A stretch of DNA of 64,000 nucleotides from the NCBI RefSeq assembly GCF_004340945.1, contig NZ_SLYD01000001.1, positions 620,001-684,000 on the forward strand, in the 5' to 3' direction. This document shows, in pieces, positions 9,256-17,381 of the stretch. How positions within the stretch are numbered: position 1 is the stretch's first letter; each line of letters opens with the position of its first letter. The position numbers were made by a program, and so were the translations under genes. Below the pieces are notes generated by a model. The model searched no databases. It worked only from the letters and a program-made list of their open reading frames with translations, and was not told where the DNA came from. The DNA is from Sphingomonas sp. PP-F2F-A104-K0414. Its GTDB lineage: Bacteria > Pseudomonadota > Alphaproteobacteria > Sphingomonadales > Sphingomonadaceae.

Positions 9256-9353
9256 CTCCCTCCCGCTTGCGGGGTTGGGGAGGGCTGATCGCATGCCGGA
9301 CGCCCGTACGTACGTCGTGTCCTCCCCTAGCCCCTCCCGAAGGCGGGAGGGGA
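9256..9353. repeat. intergenic inverted repeat (CTCCCTCCCGC...GCGGGAGGGG)
   Basis: The left part CTCCCTCCCGCTTGCGGGG and the right part CCCCTCCCGAAGGCGGGAGG pair with each other and each forms its own hairpin. It fills the 3' half of the gap between the AsmA-like gene and the converging phosphatase gene. No coding sequence is seen in 9068-9357. Confidence 0.75.
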
Positions 9354-9357
9354 ATCT

Positions 9358-10200
9358 CTATCCGTGATCGTGGCCGTCGTGATCGTCGTGATCGTGCGCC
9401 TCACCCTGCAACCGGTGCATCGCCTCGAGCACGTCATCCATGCGCGCCGGGTCGCCGATCGCCAACACATGGCCTTCGCTGGCGGCGGTCAGCGGGTCGC
9501 CGTTCCAGTCGCACATCATGCCGCCAGCGCCTTCGACCACCGGCACCAGGGCGGCGAAGTCGTACAATTTTAGGCCCGACTCACACACAACATCGAGATG
9601 GCCGCTCGCGAGCAGGCCGTAATTGTAGCAGTCGCCGCCATAGACCGGGCCCTGGCGCGGATTGCCGCCCGAGATCGCCGCGACCAGCGCGAGATAGGGC
9701 TGCACATCGCCGTCCTCGAACAGATGCGGGCTGGTGGTGGCGATCGTCGAGCCGGCGAGTTCGCGGCACGCGCGAGTGCGAACCGGCACGCCGTTGAGCG
9801 TCGTCGGGCGGCCCGCGACACCGACCCAGCGTTCGCGCTGAACCGGCTGGTCGATGATCCCGAGGACCGGCCAGCCATCCTCGACCAGCGCGATCAACGT
9901 GCCGAAGATCGCGCGGCCGACGGTGAAGCTGCGCGTGCCGTCGATCGGGTCGAGCACCCATTTGCGGTTGGTGACGCCGGCCTTCTCGCCAAACTCCTCA
10001 CCGATGATGCCGTCGCCGGAGCGCTCGGCGTCGAGCAGCCGGCGCATCGCGGCCTCGGCCTCGCGGTCGGCGCGCGTGACCGGGGACTGGTCGTCCTTGA
10101 TCTCGACGCCGTGCTCGTGGCGGAAATAGGGTCGGATGACGTGGCCCGCAGCATCCGCGAGGCGGTGCGCGAGGTCGATATCGGCTTGGGTGACTGGCAT
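9358..10200 (-). CDS. inositol monophosphatase / histidinol-phosphatase (HisN-like) family enzyme
   Basis: A 280-residue Mg-dependent, Li-sensitive type phosphatase. The metal-binding motifs are EEFGEKAG (residues about 68-75) and WVLDPIDGTRSF (about 81-92). A third metal ligand region follows in LKLYDFAALVPVVEGAGG (about 218). The GTRSF variant and the overall length fit the group that includes alphaproteobacterial histidinol-phosphatases better than SuhB, but myo-inositol phosphatase activity is not excluded. The last 12 residues are almost only His, Asp and Gly (HDHDDHDGHDHG), probably a loose metal-binding tail. It stands alone, and no his genes are near. Confidence 0.82.
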   Translation of the reverse strand: MPVTQADIDLAHRLADAAGHVIRPYFRHEHGVEIKDDQSPVTRADREAEAAMRRLLDAERSGDGIIGEEFGEKAGVTNRKWVLDPIDGTRSFTVGRAIFGTLIALVEDGWPVLGIIDQPVQRERWVGVAGRPTTLNGVPVRTRACRELAGSTIATTSPHLFEDGDVQPYLALVAAISGGNPRQGPVYGGDCYNYGLLASGHLDVVCESGLKLYDFAALVPVVEGAGGMMCDWNGDPLTAASEGHVLAIGDPARMDDVLEAMHRLQGEAHDHDDHDGHDHG

Positions 10201-10290
10201 GGCCCCTGCCTATCGGCCCCTGGCGCAGGGAGCAATGGACGGAACGCTCACGTCGGCGTAGGTCGTTGCAATCCAACCGGAGTATCGTCC

Positions 10291-10827
10291 ATGCGCCTCG
10301 TCTCGACTCTCGCCGCCGCCGCTCTTCTCGCCGCAACGCCCGCCTTCGCCGCGCTCGCACCCGGCGCCCGGGCTCCGGACTTTACGACGCGGGGCGCGAT
10401 CGCCGGCAAGGTGTTCACGGTGCACCTCGCCGAGCAGCTCAAAAAGGGCCCGGTCGTGCTGTACTTCTTCCCCGCCGCGTACACCGGCGGCTGCAACGCC
10501 GAGGCGCATGCCTTTGCGGAGGCGATCCCGGCGTTTACCAAGGCTGGCGCGACGGTGATCGGCATGTCGGCGGACAATGTCGAGACACTGAGCAAGTTCT
10601 CGGCCGAGAAGTGCGCGGGCAAGTTCGCGGTCGCGAGCGCAGGGCCGGGCGTGGTCAAGGGCTACGACGTCGCGCTCGGCAAGCAGATGGCCGGTCGCGA
10701 CATCACCAAGCGGACCAGCTACGTCATTGCCAAAGACGGTCGCATCGCGTTCGTCCATGACGATATGAACCCCGCGGCGCACGTCTCGACGACACTTGCC
10801 GCAGTCGAGAAACTCAACGGCAAGTAA
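10291..10827 (+). CDS. exported peroxiredoxin (BCP/PrxQ-like)
   Basis: A 178-residue thiol peroxidase. A signal peptide occupies residues 1-21 (MRLVSTLAAAALLAATPAFA). The thioredoxin fold follows with FFPAAYTGGCNAEA, which keeps the P-x3-T-x2-C peroxidatic motif, and a second cysteine in AEKCAGKF about 47 residues later. The YVIAKDGRIAFVHDD stretch is typical of the AhpC/TSA family. The start at 10291 gives the clean signal peptide; the frame is open far upstream only because it overlaps the antisense of the phosphatase gene. It probably detoxifies peroxides in the periplasm. Confidence 0.88.
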   Translation: MRLVSTLAAAALLAATPAFAALAPGARAPDFTTRGAIAGKVFTVHLAEQLKKGPVVLYFFPAAYTGGCNAEAHAFAEAIPAFTKAGATVIGMSADNVETLSKFSAEKCAGKFAVASAGPGVVKGYDVALGKQMAGRDITKRTSYVIAKDGRIAFVHDDMNPAAHVSTTLAAVEKLNGK

Positions 10828-10896
10828 GCCATCGAACACGGAGCGTTGTTCTCGCTTGATGGATCGGGCTCGGTCGTCACCGGCCTATAGTCATCG

Positions 10897-10918
10897 AACC
10901 GGCAATTACCTGCCGGTT
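10897..10918. repeat. 8-bp perfect inverted repeat downstream of the peroxiredoxin
   Basis: AACCGGCA and TGCCGGTT are separated by ATTACC. It lies 70 bases after the peroxiredoxin stop and 61 bases before the GGDEF start. It could be a weak terminator (only TTTGG follows) or an operator for the GGDEF gene. Confidence 0.45.
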
Positions 10919-10978
10919 TGGTGACTTAATCCTAACGCTTTCGGGTTTATCGGAGACTGCGAGAACTCGGGGGACGAG

Positions 10979-12043
10979 ATGCGCGACGTACAGGCGGCCA
11001 GAACTACGGCCGGGTCATTTCCGAACGAGACGATATTCGAACGGATCGGCAGGTTCCTCGACGCGCAGAAACTCAGCGCCGATCCCGCCCATTACGCCTT
11101 CGCCTTTGCCGTATTATCGTCGCCTGACAGTGAGTTGGCGGAAGCCGTACGGCAGCAGACCGACCTCGGCATCAGATTGACCCGACACGATATCGAGCGA
11201 CTTGGCGGGCAGGTGGTGAAGGGCCCTCCCGTCGTCCTGTCGCGCACCGACGCCGATGCAGCGGCGCCCGCCAAGCCCAGTCTCGAGATGCGGACCGACA
11301 CGGCGATCGCGCTGGTGATCGAGACGCAGCAGCAGGTCGACGGGTTCGCGCAGATCGTGCGAACGATGCAGGCCGAGACCGAAGGTTTCGGCCATGAACT
11401 CGCGCAAAGTGCGGCGGCGATCACGCATCTGGCCGAACTCGACGAGATCAGCCGCATCACGAGCTCGATGATCGCGCGAATCCACGACAGCGAGGTGCGG
11501 CTGGCGCTGGCCACGGCGGAAACCGATGCGCTACGCGCCAAACTGGCCGAAGCCCGGGATACGGCACGACGCGATGTCTTGACCGGCCTGCCCAACCGAC
11601 GCGCCTTCGAAGAAGCCTATGCCGCGCGCGATCTGGACGCAGGTCCGTACTGCCTGGCGGTCTGCGACATCGATCGGTTCAAGCGCGTCAACGACCTCCA
11701 TGGCCACGGCGTCGGCGACCGGGTGCTCGTCGCGATCGGCCAAGCCATGGCCGCAGAATGCGCGCCGCACCTGGTCGTCCGCCACGGCGGCGAGGAATTC
11801 GCCGTGCTGCTCGGGGGGCTGAGCCTGGCAGAGGCGGCCGAGTTGCTCGATACGGTCCGCGCGGTCGTGGCCGCGAAGCGCTTCCGCAACCGGGAGACCG
11901 ATACCGCGCTCGGGACCATCACGTTTTCCGCGGGCGTGACGGCGATCCATGCCGACGAGGTCGCCGAGATCGCCTTCTTGCGGGCCGACCGCTTGCTGTA
12001 CGCCGCCAAGAAACAGGGGCGCGATCGGGTCTGCGCCGGTTGA
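10979..12043 (+). CDS. diguanylate cyclase (GGDEF domain)
   Basis: A 354-residue soluble protein. Residues about 1-180 are helical without a recognised sensor domain. A GGDEF domain follows from DVLTGLPNRRAFEEAY (about 201) to the end, with the active-site motif RHGGEEFAVL (about 263). The substrate-binding CDIDRFKRVNDLHGHGVGD is intact, so c-di-GMP synthesis is expected. The RxxD inhibitory site normally five residues before GGEEF is absent, so product inhibition through that site is unlikely. No membrane segment is seen. It is preceded by the inverted repeat at 10897. Confidence 0.9.
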   Translation: MRDVQAARTTAGSFPNETIFERIGRFLDAQKLSADPAHYAFAFAVLSSPDSELAEAVRQQTDLGIRLTRHDIERLGGQVVKGPPVVLSRTDADAAAPAKPSLEMRTDTAIALVIETQQQVDGFAQIVRTMQAETEGFGHELAQSAAAITHLAELDEISRITSSMIARIHDSEVRLALATAETDALRAKLAEARDTARRDVLTGLPNRRAFEEAYAARDLDAGPYCLAVCDIDRFKRVNDLHGHGVGDRVLVAIGQAMAAECAPHLVVRHGGEEFAVLLGGLSLAEAAELLDTVRAVVAAKRFRNRETDTALGTITFSAGVTAIHADEVAEIAFLRADRLLYAAKKQGRDRVCAG

Positions 12044-12143
12044 TCCCGTAAGTTGGCGGAATTTACGATGGTTTCGTGGTGCGTTTTACCACTCGAAGCG
12101 TCGGCAAATCAGAAATCCACGGCGGTTCAACACGTTACGAAAC

Positions 12144-12159
12144 TGGCACGCACCGTGCA
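12144..12159 (+). promoter_or_regulatory. sigma-54-like promoter
   Basis: TGGCACGCACCGTGCA has GG and GC separated by exactly 10 bases and matches TGGCACG-N4-TTGCA with one difference in the -12 box. It ends 57 bases before the first of two tiny membrane-peptide genes. Chance matches of this quality do occur in GC-rich DNA, and no enhancer-binding site was identified. Confidence 0.45.
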
Positions 12160-12216
12160 ATTCATTCGATATCGGCGGCCGGATGGTCCGGCGCCCGACA
12201 CTCGAAGGAAAATCCC

Positions 12217-12327
12217 ATGTCGATCCGTTTTGAAACCGTCCAGCGTATTGCTTGCTCGTTCGTCGGTGCGATCGTCTTCGCCGCGATCGCCGTCAGCACC
12301 GCCACGCCGATCATCCCGATCGCCTGA
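12217..12327 (+). CDS. small membrane peptide, 36 residues
   Basis: The reading frame begins MSIRFETVQRIACSFVGA and continues as one hydrophobic helix, IVFAAIAVSTATPIIPIA, to its end. The ribosome-binding site GAAGGAAAA lies 6-8 bases before the ATG. The single transmembrane helix has a basic N-terminus, suggesting N-in topology, and could also be read as a signal peptide. It is followed 23 bases later by a second tiny gene. I recall similar short proteins in sphingomonads but cannot verify this. Function unknown. Confidence 0.7.
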   Translation: MSIRFETVQRIACSFVGAIVFAAIAVSTATPIIPIA

Positions 12328-12350
12328 TCCTCACGTCACGGAGAACCATC

Positions 12351-12437
12351 ATGGGTCGCAGCATTCTCATAGGCCTTGCCGCCTTCTCGACCACCCTTTT
12401 GCTGATCGTCACGCATAGCGGGCCGACGCTGGTCTGA
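12351..12437 (+). CDS. small membrane peptide, 28 residues
   Basis: The frame starts MGRSILIGLAAFSTTLLL and ends IVTHSGPTLV after 28 codons. CACGGAG lies about 7 bases before the ATG. It is almost entirely one hydrophobic helix. It follows the 36-residue peptide gene by 23 bases, so both are probably on one message. It is too short for standard ORF callers. Function unknown; small hydrophobic toxin, membrane-stress peptide or subunit of another complex are all possible. Confidence 0.55.
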   Translation: MGRSILIGLAAFSTTLLLIVTHSGPTLV

Positions 12438-12494
12438 GCCGACCTCGGCAGCGTCGGTTCAGCCCCAGGGCCAAACCGCCACCGCCGCCGTGCG

Positions 12495-13112
12495 TCATGC
12501 AGGCGCACCCAAGCCCACCGGCCCGACCGGTGCCTCCGCCTCGCGCGAATAGGTACCGATCAACAATCCCGCTGCCAGCACATGGCCGGTTATGGCGTCG
12601 ATCACCGCAGAGCGTCCGGGTGTCGCGCCGACGTCTTCCGCGCCCGCACCAACCGCGAACATCTGAAACGCATACCGATGATCGCCATGCCCACTCGGTG
12701 GATCGGGTGGCAGCCATCCCTCGCGAAGATAGGAATTACGGCCAACGTCGCGTCCTGCCGCATCGCCCTCCGCATCGGCGGCGATCGCCCCTTCGGCAAG
12801 ACGCCCGGCATCGGCTTCGAGCCCCCAGACGATCGCATGGACGAGCGGCTGCGGCGTCGGTGCATCGGCATCCTCAACGATCAGCACCATATGCGTGGTG
12901 CCGGCCGGCGGTTCGCTCCAGACGAGCGGCGGCGACACGCCTTCGCCATCGGCCGTGAAACGCGGCGGCATCCGGCTCTCATGCGCGAATGCCGGGCTGG
13001 TCAGGTCGAGCGTCTCGAACCGGTTGCCAAGCTGGACGATGGCGAGCTTTTCGGCGCCCGCACGCAGACCGCTCATCGCGTGGCCGAGCCACGCCGGGAT
13101 GTGTTCGAGCAT
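12495..13112 (-). CDS. YbhB/YbcL (PEBP, Raf-kinase-inhibitor-like) family protein
   Basis: A 205-residue protein of the phosphatidylethanolamine-binding fold. The core DLTSPAFAHESRMPPRFTADGEGVSPPLVW (from residue about 36) and the ligand-pocket motif VEDADAPTPQPLVHAIVW (about 77) are typical. A later GHGDHRYAFQMFAV matches the conserved GxHRY region. No signal peptide is evident. The first 35 residues (MLEHIPAWLGHAMSGLRAG) are an extension seen in alphaproteobacterial members. It starts 3 bases after the stop of the lipoprotein gene, implying co-transcription. Confidence 0.88.
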   Translation of the reverse strand: MLEHIPAWLGHAMSGLRAGAEKLAIVQLGNRFETLDLTSPAFAHESRMPPRFTADGEGVSPPLVWSEPPAGTTHMVLIVEDADAPTPQPLVHAIVWGLEADAGRLAEGAIAADAEGDAAGRDVGRNSYLREGWLPPDPPSGHGDHRYAFQMFAVGAGAEDVGATPGRSAVIDAITGHVLAAGLLIGTYSREAEAPVGPVGLGAPA

Positions 13113-13115
13113 CGC

Positions 13116-13625
13116 TTATCCTTCCGAAGGGCAGGTTTCGGCACGGCGTACGGGGGCGGCGCCGTCATACCAGTCACTCCGCGTGCCCATCTTCGCAGCA
13201 TCATGGTAGCAGACCTGGGTCTTGGCGGCCTTGCTATCGACGATCACGGTCCAGTTGTGATCGCCGCAATTATGCTCCTCGCAGCCCCAGGCCGCGACGC
13301 GCTCGCCGATCTTGAACACCGGCGTTTCGGGCCCCGAGCGACCGCGGATCGTCTCGCGCAGTTTCGCATCGCCAACCGCCATGACCAGCCCCGACGCGAC
13401 ATCGGTACGGTCGAAGAAATCGACGCCGCCGACCGCGTCATGCGGGTATTTCCCGACATAGGCGGTGATCGGCGTGGTCTGTGCCTGGCCAGGGATCGGT
13501 GTCGGCGCGCGCGTCTGCGGCGGCGTGAAGTTGCTCGCGGCGAGCGTATCGGTCGGATCGTCCTTCTTGCCGCAGCCGCTCAGCAGCGGAAGTGCGAGCA
13601 TCGCGATCAGCACCATCGTCTTCAT
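13116..13625 (-). CDS. predicted lipoprotein of unknown function
   Basis: A 169-residue protein with a lipoprotein signal, MKTMVLIAMLALPLLSGC, lipidated at Cys18 and followed by KKDD. Asp at +4 rather than +2 does not predict inner-membrane retention. The mature part is hydrophilic, with NSxxx-type loops and two cysteine pairs (WGCEEHNCGDH near residue 118 and TQVCYHDAAKM). AGAGGA lies 6 bases before the chosen ATG; an ATG two codons upstream is too close to it. It is upstream of, and probably cotranscribed with, the PEBP gene. I do not recognise a named domain. Confidence 0.75.
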   Translation of the reverse strand: MKTMVLIAMLALPLLSGCGKKDDPTDTLAASNFTPPQTRAPTPIPGQAQTTPITAYVGKYPHDAVGGVDFFDRTDVASGLVMAVGDAKLRETIRGRSGPETPVFKIGERVAAWGCEEHNCGDHNWTVIVDSKAAKTQVCYHDAAKMGTRSDWYDGAAPVRRAETCPSEG

Positions 13626-13704
13626 GCGCATTCCTCTTCTGAGCAATCAACGCATCGGCCTTGTCGGGGGTTGCGTCGAGGAGGATCGCGACCATTTCGA
13701 GGAC

Positions 13705-14118
13705 ATGCTGCACGATCTGACCCGCTTCGTTACCGCACAGCACGGCGTGTACCCGCGGGCGCTTGCCGAACTGCACGCCGGTGCCAAACGCAGCCACTGG
13801 ATGTGGTTCATCTTCCCGCAGATCGCGGGCCTGGGGCAGAGCATGACGGCGCGGACCTATGCGATCGCCGATGCGAGCGAGGCACGGGCGTATCTCGCGC
13901 ATCCGGTCCTCGGGCCGCGTCTGCTCGAAGCGACCGAGGCGGTGACCGCAGCGCACGGTTCGGCCGAGACGATCCTCGGTGATATCGATGCGGTGAAGCT
14001 GCGATCGTCGATGACGCTGTTCGCGGCGGTCGCCGATGACCCGACGCCGTTCCGCGCGGCACTCGACCGGTTCTTCGACGGGTCGGCGGACGAGGCGACC
14101 TTGCACAGGCTCCAATAA
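13705..14118 (+). CDS. DUF1810 family protein
   Basis: A 137-residue protein. The family's hallmark stretches are all present: LTRFVTAQHGVYPRALAELHAG (residues 4-25), SHWMWFIFPQIAGLG (about 29-43), AYLAHPVLGPRLLE (about 66) and an AETILGDIDAVKLRSSMTLF segment. Members are compact helical cytosolic proteins of unknown function. The frame is open further upstream but overlaps the divergent lipoprotein gene; the ATG at 13705 gives the family's usual length. Confidence 0.85.
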   Translation: MLHDLTRFVTAQHGVYPRALAELHAGAKRSHWMWFIFPQIAGLGQSMTARTYAIADASEARAYLAHPVLGPRLLEATEAVTAAHGSAETILGDIDAVKLRSSMTLFAAVADDPTPFRAALDRFFDGSADEATLHRLQ

Positions 14119-14197
14119 GCGTCGTTCGATAAGAGGCGCGCGCGCTGTCGCAACGGTGTAGGATGGTGTGGGGCCTTCCGCCCCATGAGGTGTCGTC

Positions 14198-14323
14198 ATG
14201 GCCAAGAGCCAGAAGAAGTCGAGCAAGGAAGTCCGCAAACCCAAGGCCGAAAAAGCGCCTAAGGCCAATGCGTCCAACCCGACCACCAAGGGCAAGCCCG
14301 TCGAGATGACGACGCTCAACTAA
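14198..14323 (+). CDS. small lysine-rich protein, 41 residues
   Basis: The frame begins MAKSQKKSSKEVRKPKAEKA, has 12 lysines in 41 residues, and ends PVEMTTLN. It is strongly basic and predicted disordered, so nucleic-acid or ribosome association is possible. ATGAGGTG lies 7 bases before the ATG. I recall similar K/S/P-rich short proteins in sphingomonads. It lies just after the DUF1810 gene but has its own leader. Function unknown. Confidence 0.65.
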   Translation: MAKSQKKSSKEVRKPKAEKAPKANASNPTTKGKPVEMTTLN

Positions 14324-14330
14324 GCGCGCG

Positions 14331-14385
14331 CGCCTTCCCTCTCCCCCCGGGAGAGGGCGAGACGCTGGAGGCGGCGAGGGTGAGG
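14331..14385. repeat. short inverted repeat (CCCTCTCCC...GGGAGAGGG)
   Basis: A 9-bp perfect stem around a three-base CCC loop is followed by GGCGAGGGTGAGG. It is a small relative of the repeats at 1733, 19707 and 60172, and lies between converging genes where it could end both transcripts. Confidence 0.65.
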
Positions 14386-14410
14386 ACTACCCGGGCGCGC
14401 CGGTCGCGGC

Positions 14411-15052
14411 TTAATCGAGCGCGGCCCGGATCGCGGCGGCGGCGATGAACGGTGCGCCCGCGACCAGCACGAGGCTGACCGCGGCGAGCAGTTTTATCGC
14501 GCCTGCGCCGCCCGCCGGATCGAGCGAACCGGCGCCGAAGATCAGCAGCGGCACCGCGAGCGGGAGCATCACAAGCCCGGTGACCGCACCGCCGCCGCGC
14601 ACGCCGGCGACCAGCGCGCTGGTGACGACCGCGAGTGCCGCAAGACCCGGCGTGCCGATGAGCAAGCCGATCTCGACGCGGAGCAGCGTGTCGCCCGAGA
14701 GGTTGAGCAGCCCCGCGGCGATGACCGCGGCGAGCATCAGCGGCGGGCCGAAGCTCAGCCAGTGCGCGATCGTCTTGGCCGCCGCGACCGCGGTCATCGA
14801 CATCCCGCGCACCGCGAACTGATCGAATACGCCGGACTCCAGATCTGGACCGACCAGCCGCTCGACCGGAAGTAGTGCGGCCAGCAATGCCGCGGTCCAG
14901 ATCACGCCGCCGCCGATCTTGGCGAGCAGCGCGGCGTCGGGGCCGATCGCGAACGGGAACAGCGTCGCCACCAGCAGGAAGAACGCCACGACCAGGGTCG
15001 CGCTGCCGCTCGATACGCTGCGGCGGAGATCGCGACGGATCAGCGCGATCAC
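14411..15052 (-). CDS. ccmB: heme exporter protein CcmB
   Basis: A 213-residue integral membrane subunit of the CcmABC(D) complex that drives heme release for cytochrome c maturation. Six hydrophobic segments are visible (starting about residues 20, 45, 100, 130, 160 and 190). The start [18 protein letters not shown] (GTG codon) and the GPDLESGVFDQFAVRG loop fit the family. The GTG overlaps the ccmA stop by four bases, so translation is coupled. ccmC, D, E and the rest of the pathway are not in this window. Confidence 0.93.
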   Translation of the reverse strand: MIALIRRDLRRSVSSGSATLVVAFFLLVATLFPFAIGPDAALLAKIGGGVIWTAALLAALLPVERLVGPDLESGVFDQFAVRGMSMTAVAAAKTIAHWLSFGPPLMLAAVIAAGLLNLSGDTLLRVEIGLLIGTPGLAALAVVTSALVAGVRGGGAVTGLVMLPLAVPLLIFGAGSLDPAGGAGAIKLLAAVSLVLVAGAPFIAAAAIRAALD

Positions 15053-15621
15053 AGCGCGATCTCCCGCGCGCCGGGTAGCGACAGCGGCAGATGCGTGGCG
15101 ACGAGCGCGATGCCGCCGCTTGACCGATGTCGGGCGATCAGCGCTTCGAGCCGCGTGATCGAGGCCAGGTCGAGCCCGTTGGCGGGTTCGTCGAGCAGCC
15201 ACACCGGCGCGTCGGTCGCGGCGACGCGGGCGATCGAGGCGCGGCGGCGTTGGCCGGTGGACAGGAGCCGGACGGGAATGTCGGCGAGCGCTTCGAGATC
15301 GAGCGCCTGCATCGCGCGGGCGGCGCGCGCGTCTGGATCGGGCGCGCGGTCGAGGCTCGCCCAGAAGCGCAACGCGGCGACGAGCGGACGGTCGGTGTCG
15401 AGCGCGCTCGCTTCGGTGAGGAGCGCCTTGTCCGCATCGCACGTCACGCCACCCTCGAACGGTGCGAGCAGGCCGGCGGCGATGCGGATCAGACTCGACT
15501 TGCCGATACCGTTGGGCCCGGTGACGATCGCGGCATCGCCGGGACCGAGATCGAACGAGACGTTTGAAAAGAGCAACCTTCCGCCCCGCACGCACGCGAC
15601 GTCGCGAAAGCCGAGGGTCAC
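15049..15621 (-). CDS. ccmA: heme exporter ATP-binding protein CcmA
   Basis: A 190-residue ABC ATPase, shorter than most, as is typical for CcmA. Walker A is GPNGIGKSS (residues about 36-44), the signature is LLSTGQRRR (about 123), Walker B is VWLLDEP (about 144), and the switch His is in VATHLPL. The GTG start at 15621 overlaps the metalloprotease stop by four bases; the frame upstream belongs to antisense of that gene. It pairs with CcmB immediately downstream. Confidence 0.93.
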   Translation of the reverse strand: MTLGFRDVACVRGGRLLFSNVSFDLGPGDAAIVTGPNGIGKSSLIRIAAGLLAPFEGGVTCDADKALLTEASALDTDRPLVAALRFWASLDRAPDPDARAARAMQALDLEALADIPVRLLSTGQRRRASIARVAATDAPVWLLDEPANGLDLASITRLEALIARHRSSGGIALVATHLPLSLPGAREIAL

Positions 15622-16076
15622 GTGGCCGAATCTTCCGCAGCATCTTCCGCCGCGTCTTCCAGCGCGTGCATGTCGTCGTCGCTGAGGCCGAAATGATGGC
15701 CGATCTCGTGGATCGTGACGTGCGCGACGAGATCGTCGAGCCGGACGCCGGTCTCGATCCACTCCTCCAGGATCGCGCGGCGGTACAGCACGATGCGGTC
15801 GGGCATCGTGGCGGTATCCATCGACGATTTCTCGCCGAGCGGACGACCATGATACAGGCCCGACAGATCGAGCGGGTGCTCCAGGCCGAGCGCCGCGAGC
15901 GTCTCGTCGTCGGCATATTCCTCGACCGCGAAGACGATGTCGCCGAGATGGATCGCGAACTGCGCCGGCAACCGGGCGATCGTCGCACGCGCGATTGCCT
16001 CGATCGCGTCGGCGTCCGGTGCTTCTCCGCGCGCCTCTGCCCGTATTGCTGCTTGCCCGCTCATGCCGCCAGCCAT
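15618..16076 (-). CDS. minimal zincin-type metallopeptidase family protein
   Basis: A 152-residue protein with the zinc site HEIGHHFG (about residue 121), preceded by [10 protein letters not shown]. This is the small 'possible zinc metallopeptidase' family (DUF1025-like), found widely in actinobacteria and alphaproteobacteria. The C-terminus is acidic with repeated EDAAED. There is no signal peptide. It is the first gene of a coupled set with ccmA and ccmB; whether it acts in cytochrome biogenesis is not known. An internal ATG four codons later is an alternative start. Confidence 0.83.
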   Translation of the reverse strand: MAGGMSGQAAIRAEARGEAPDADAIEAIARATIARLPAQFAIHLGDIVFAVEEYADDETLAALGLEHPLDLSGLYHGRPLGEKSSMDTATMPDRIVLYRRAILEEWIETGVRLDDLVAHVTIHEIGHHFGLSDDDMHALEDAAEDAAEDSAT

Positions 16077-16112
16077 AGTCGTTGCCCGAGGATAGCGGCA
16101 AGGGACACGCGA

Positions 16113-16409
16113 ATGATCGAAGCGCTGAACGAGACCGAGCGGGCCGAGGCGCTCGATGGGCTCGACGAGTGGGATTACGACGATGCGCGCGATGCGATCA
16201 CGCGGACGATCGTGTTCGCCGATTTCGTCGAGGCGTTCGGCTTCATGGCGCAGGTCGCGCTGATCGCCGAGCGGGCGAACCACCATCCGGAGTGGAAGAA
16301 CGTGTGGAACCGGGTGGAGATTCTGCTGACGACGCACGACGCGGGCGGCCTTTCCCCACGCGATATCGAGATGGCCGAAGCGATCGACGCGATCGTCGGC
16401 GACGCCTGA
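16113..16409 (+). CDS. phhB: 4a-hydroxytetrahydrobiopterin dehydratase (pterin-4a-carbinolamine dehydratase)
   Basis: A 98-residue protein that recycles the pterin cofactor of phenylalanine hydroxylase. The active-site block [15 protein letters not shown] (residues about 58-72) and [18 protein letters not shown] are diagnostic. Length and domain are normal. No phenylalanine hydroxylase gene is in the window, so it may serve another pterin or a moonlighting role. It is divergent from the metalloprotease-ccmAB unit with only 36 bp between starts. Confidence 0.93.
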   Translation: MIEALNETERAEALDGLDEWDYDDARDAITRTIVFADFVEAFGFMAQVALIAERANHHPEWKNVWNRVEILLTTHDAGGLSPRDIEMAEAIDAIVGDA

Positions 16410-16416
16410 CCTTCCG

Positions 16417-16529
16417 ACCCTCCCCTTGCAGGGGAGGTGGCTGGCGCAGCCAGACGGAGGGGTGATCCGCTGTCGATAGCGCGCTCTCCGTCAGCCAAGT
16501 GGCTGCCACCTCCCCTCACAGGGGAGGGT
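16417..16529. repeat. intergenic inverted repeat (ACCCTCCCCT...AGGGGAGGGT)
   Basis: The outer arms ACCCTCCCCTTGCAGGGGAG and CTCCCCTCACAGGGGAGGGT are near-perfect complements; inner GTGGCTGGCGCAGCC and GGCTGCCAC segments also pair. It lies between two converging genes and may end both transcripts. Confidence 0.8.
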
Positions 16530-16534
16530 GAGAG

Positions 16535-17326
16535 TCATTTCTCGCGAAGATCCCGGCGCATCCGCTTGCGAAGTGCGCCCGGCATCCAGCGGGCCGCGAA
16601 CGCCATGCGGTGGGCGGTCTTGCCGACATAGGTGTGGACCTTGTCGCCGTGGACTGCGGCCCAGGCAGCGTCCGCGACCTTGTCGACCCCGGTCAGTTCG
16701 AGCCCCGCGCCCGTCACCGTCTCGCGGATCGAGTGGTTGCTTCCCCCCGCGCCCGAATCGAGCAACGGCGTGTCGATGAAGCTCGGCACGATCGAACGCA
16801 CCTTGATGCCGTCCGCTGCCCATTCGCCGTCGAGCGCCTCGGTGATCGCGCGAACACCGAACTTGGTTGCCGAATAGGGGGCCAACCCCGAAGAGCCGTA
16901 AATCGCCGACGCGGAGGCGGTGTTGAGCAGGCACGATCCCGGCGTGCGCTTGAGATACGCATAGCCGATCCGCGCACCGTTCAGCACGCCGACCAGGTTG
17001 ATCGCGATCACCCGGTCGATCTCGGCGAAGTCGGTCTCCGCGAGCGGCCCGCCCGAGCCGATCCCGGCATTGTTGAACAGCACGTCGAGGCGCCCGCCGG
17101 TGGTCGCGACGAACGCGTCGAGGCAGGCCACCCACGCATCACGGTCGCGCACGTCCATCTGGTAGGTGGTCGCCATGCCCGCAGGGAGCAGCGCGGCGGT
17201 TTCGGCGAGGCCGGCAACGTTGACGTCCGCCAGCCCGACGCGCCAGCCCTTCCGCGCGAACAGCTGCGCGGTGGCACGACCGATCCCCGATCCCCCGCCG
17301 GTGATGAAAATGCTCTGCTCGGTCAT
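16535..17326 (-). CDS. short-chain dehydrogenase/reductase (SDR) family oxidoreductase
   Basis: A 263-residue classical SDR. The nucleotide-binding motif is TGGGSGIGRA (residues 9-18), the structural NNAG is near residue 86, and the catalytic Ser is in NTASASAIYG (about 137). Tyr and Lys are in YSATKFGV (about 150). The Asp in LADVN after strand 2 favours NAD(H). The basic C-terminal tail (ARWMPGALRKRMRRDL) is characteristic of a subgroup of unknown substrate. The ATG at 17326 is chosen because it leads directly into the Rossmann fold. Confidence 0.88.
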   Translation of the reverse strand: MTEQSIFITGGGSGIGRATAQLFARKGWRVGLADVNVAGLAETAALLPAGMATTYQMDVRDRDAWVACLDAFVATTGGRLDVLFNNAGIGSGGPLAETDFAEIDRVIAINLVGVLNGARIGYAYLKRTPGSCLLNTASASAIYGSSGLAPYSATKFGVRAITEALDGEWAADGIKVRSIVPSFIDTPLLDSGAGGSNHSIRETVTGAGLELTGVDKVADAAWAAVHGDKVHTYVGKTAHRMAFAARWMPGALRKRMRRDLREK

Positions 17327-17381
17327 GACGCCTCTCTCTATGATTTGATTTTCCGGTATGTTTCCCGCATCCAGCAGGCAG

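Noticed and set aside
10241..10267. EcfG-like promoter upstream of the exported peroxiredoxin (GGAAC...CGTT)
   Set aside because: The spacer is 18 bases, longer than the accepted 16-17, so it is not reported as a site.
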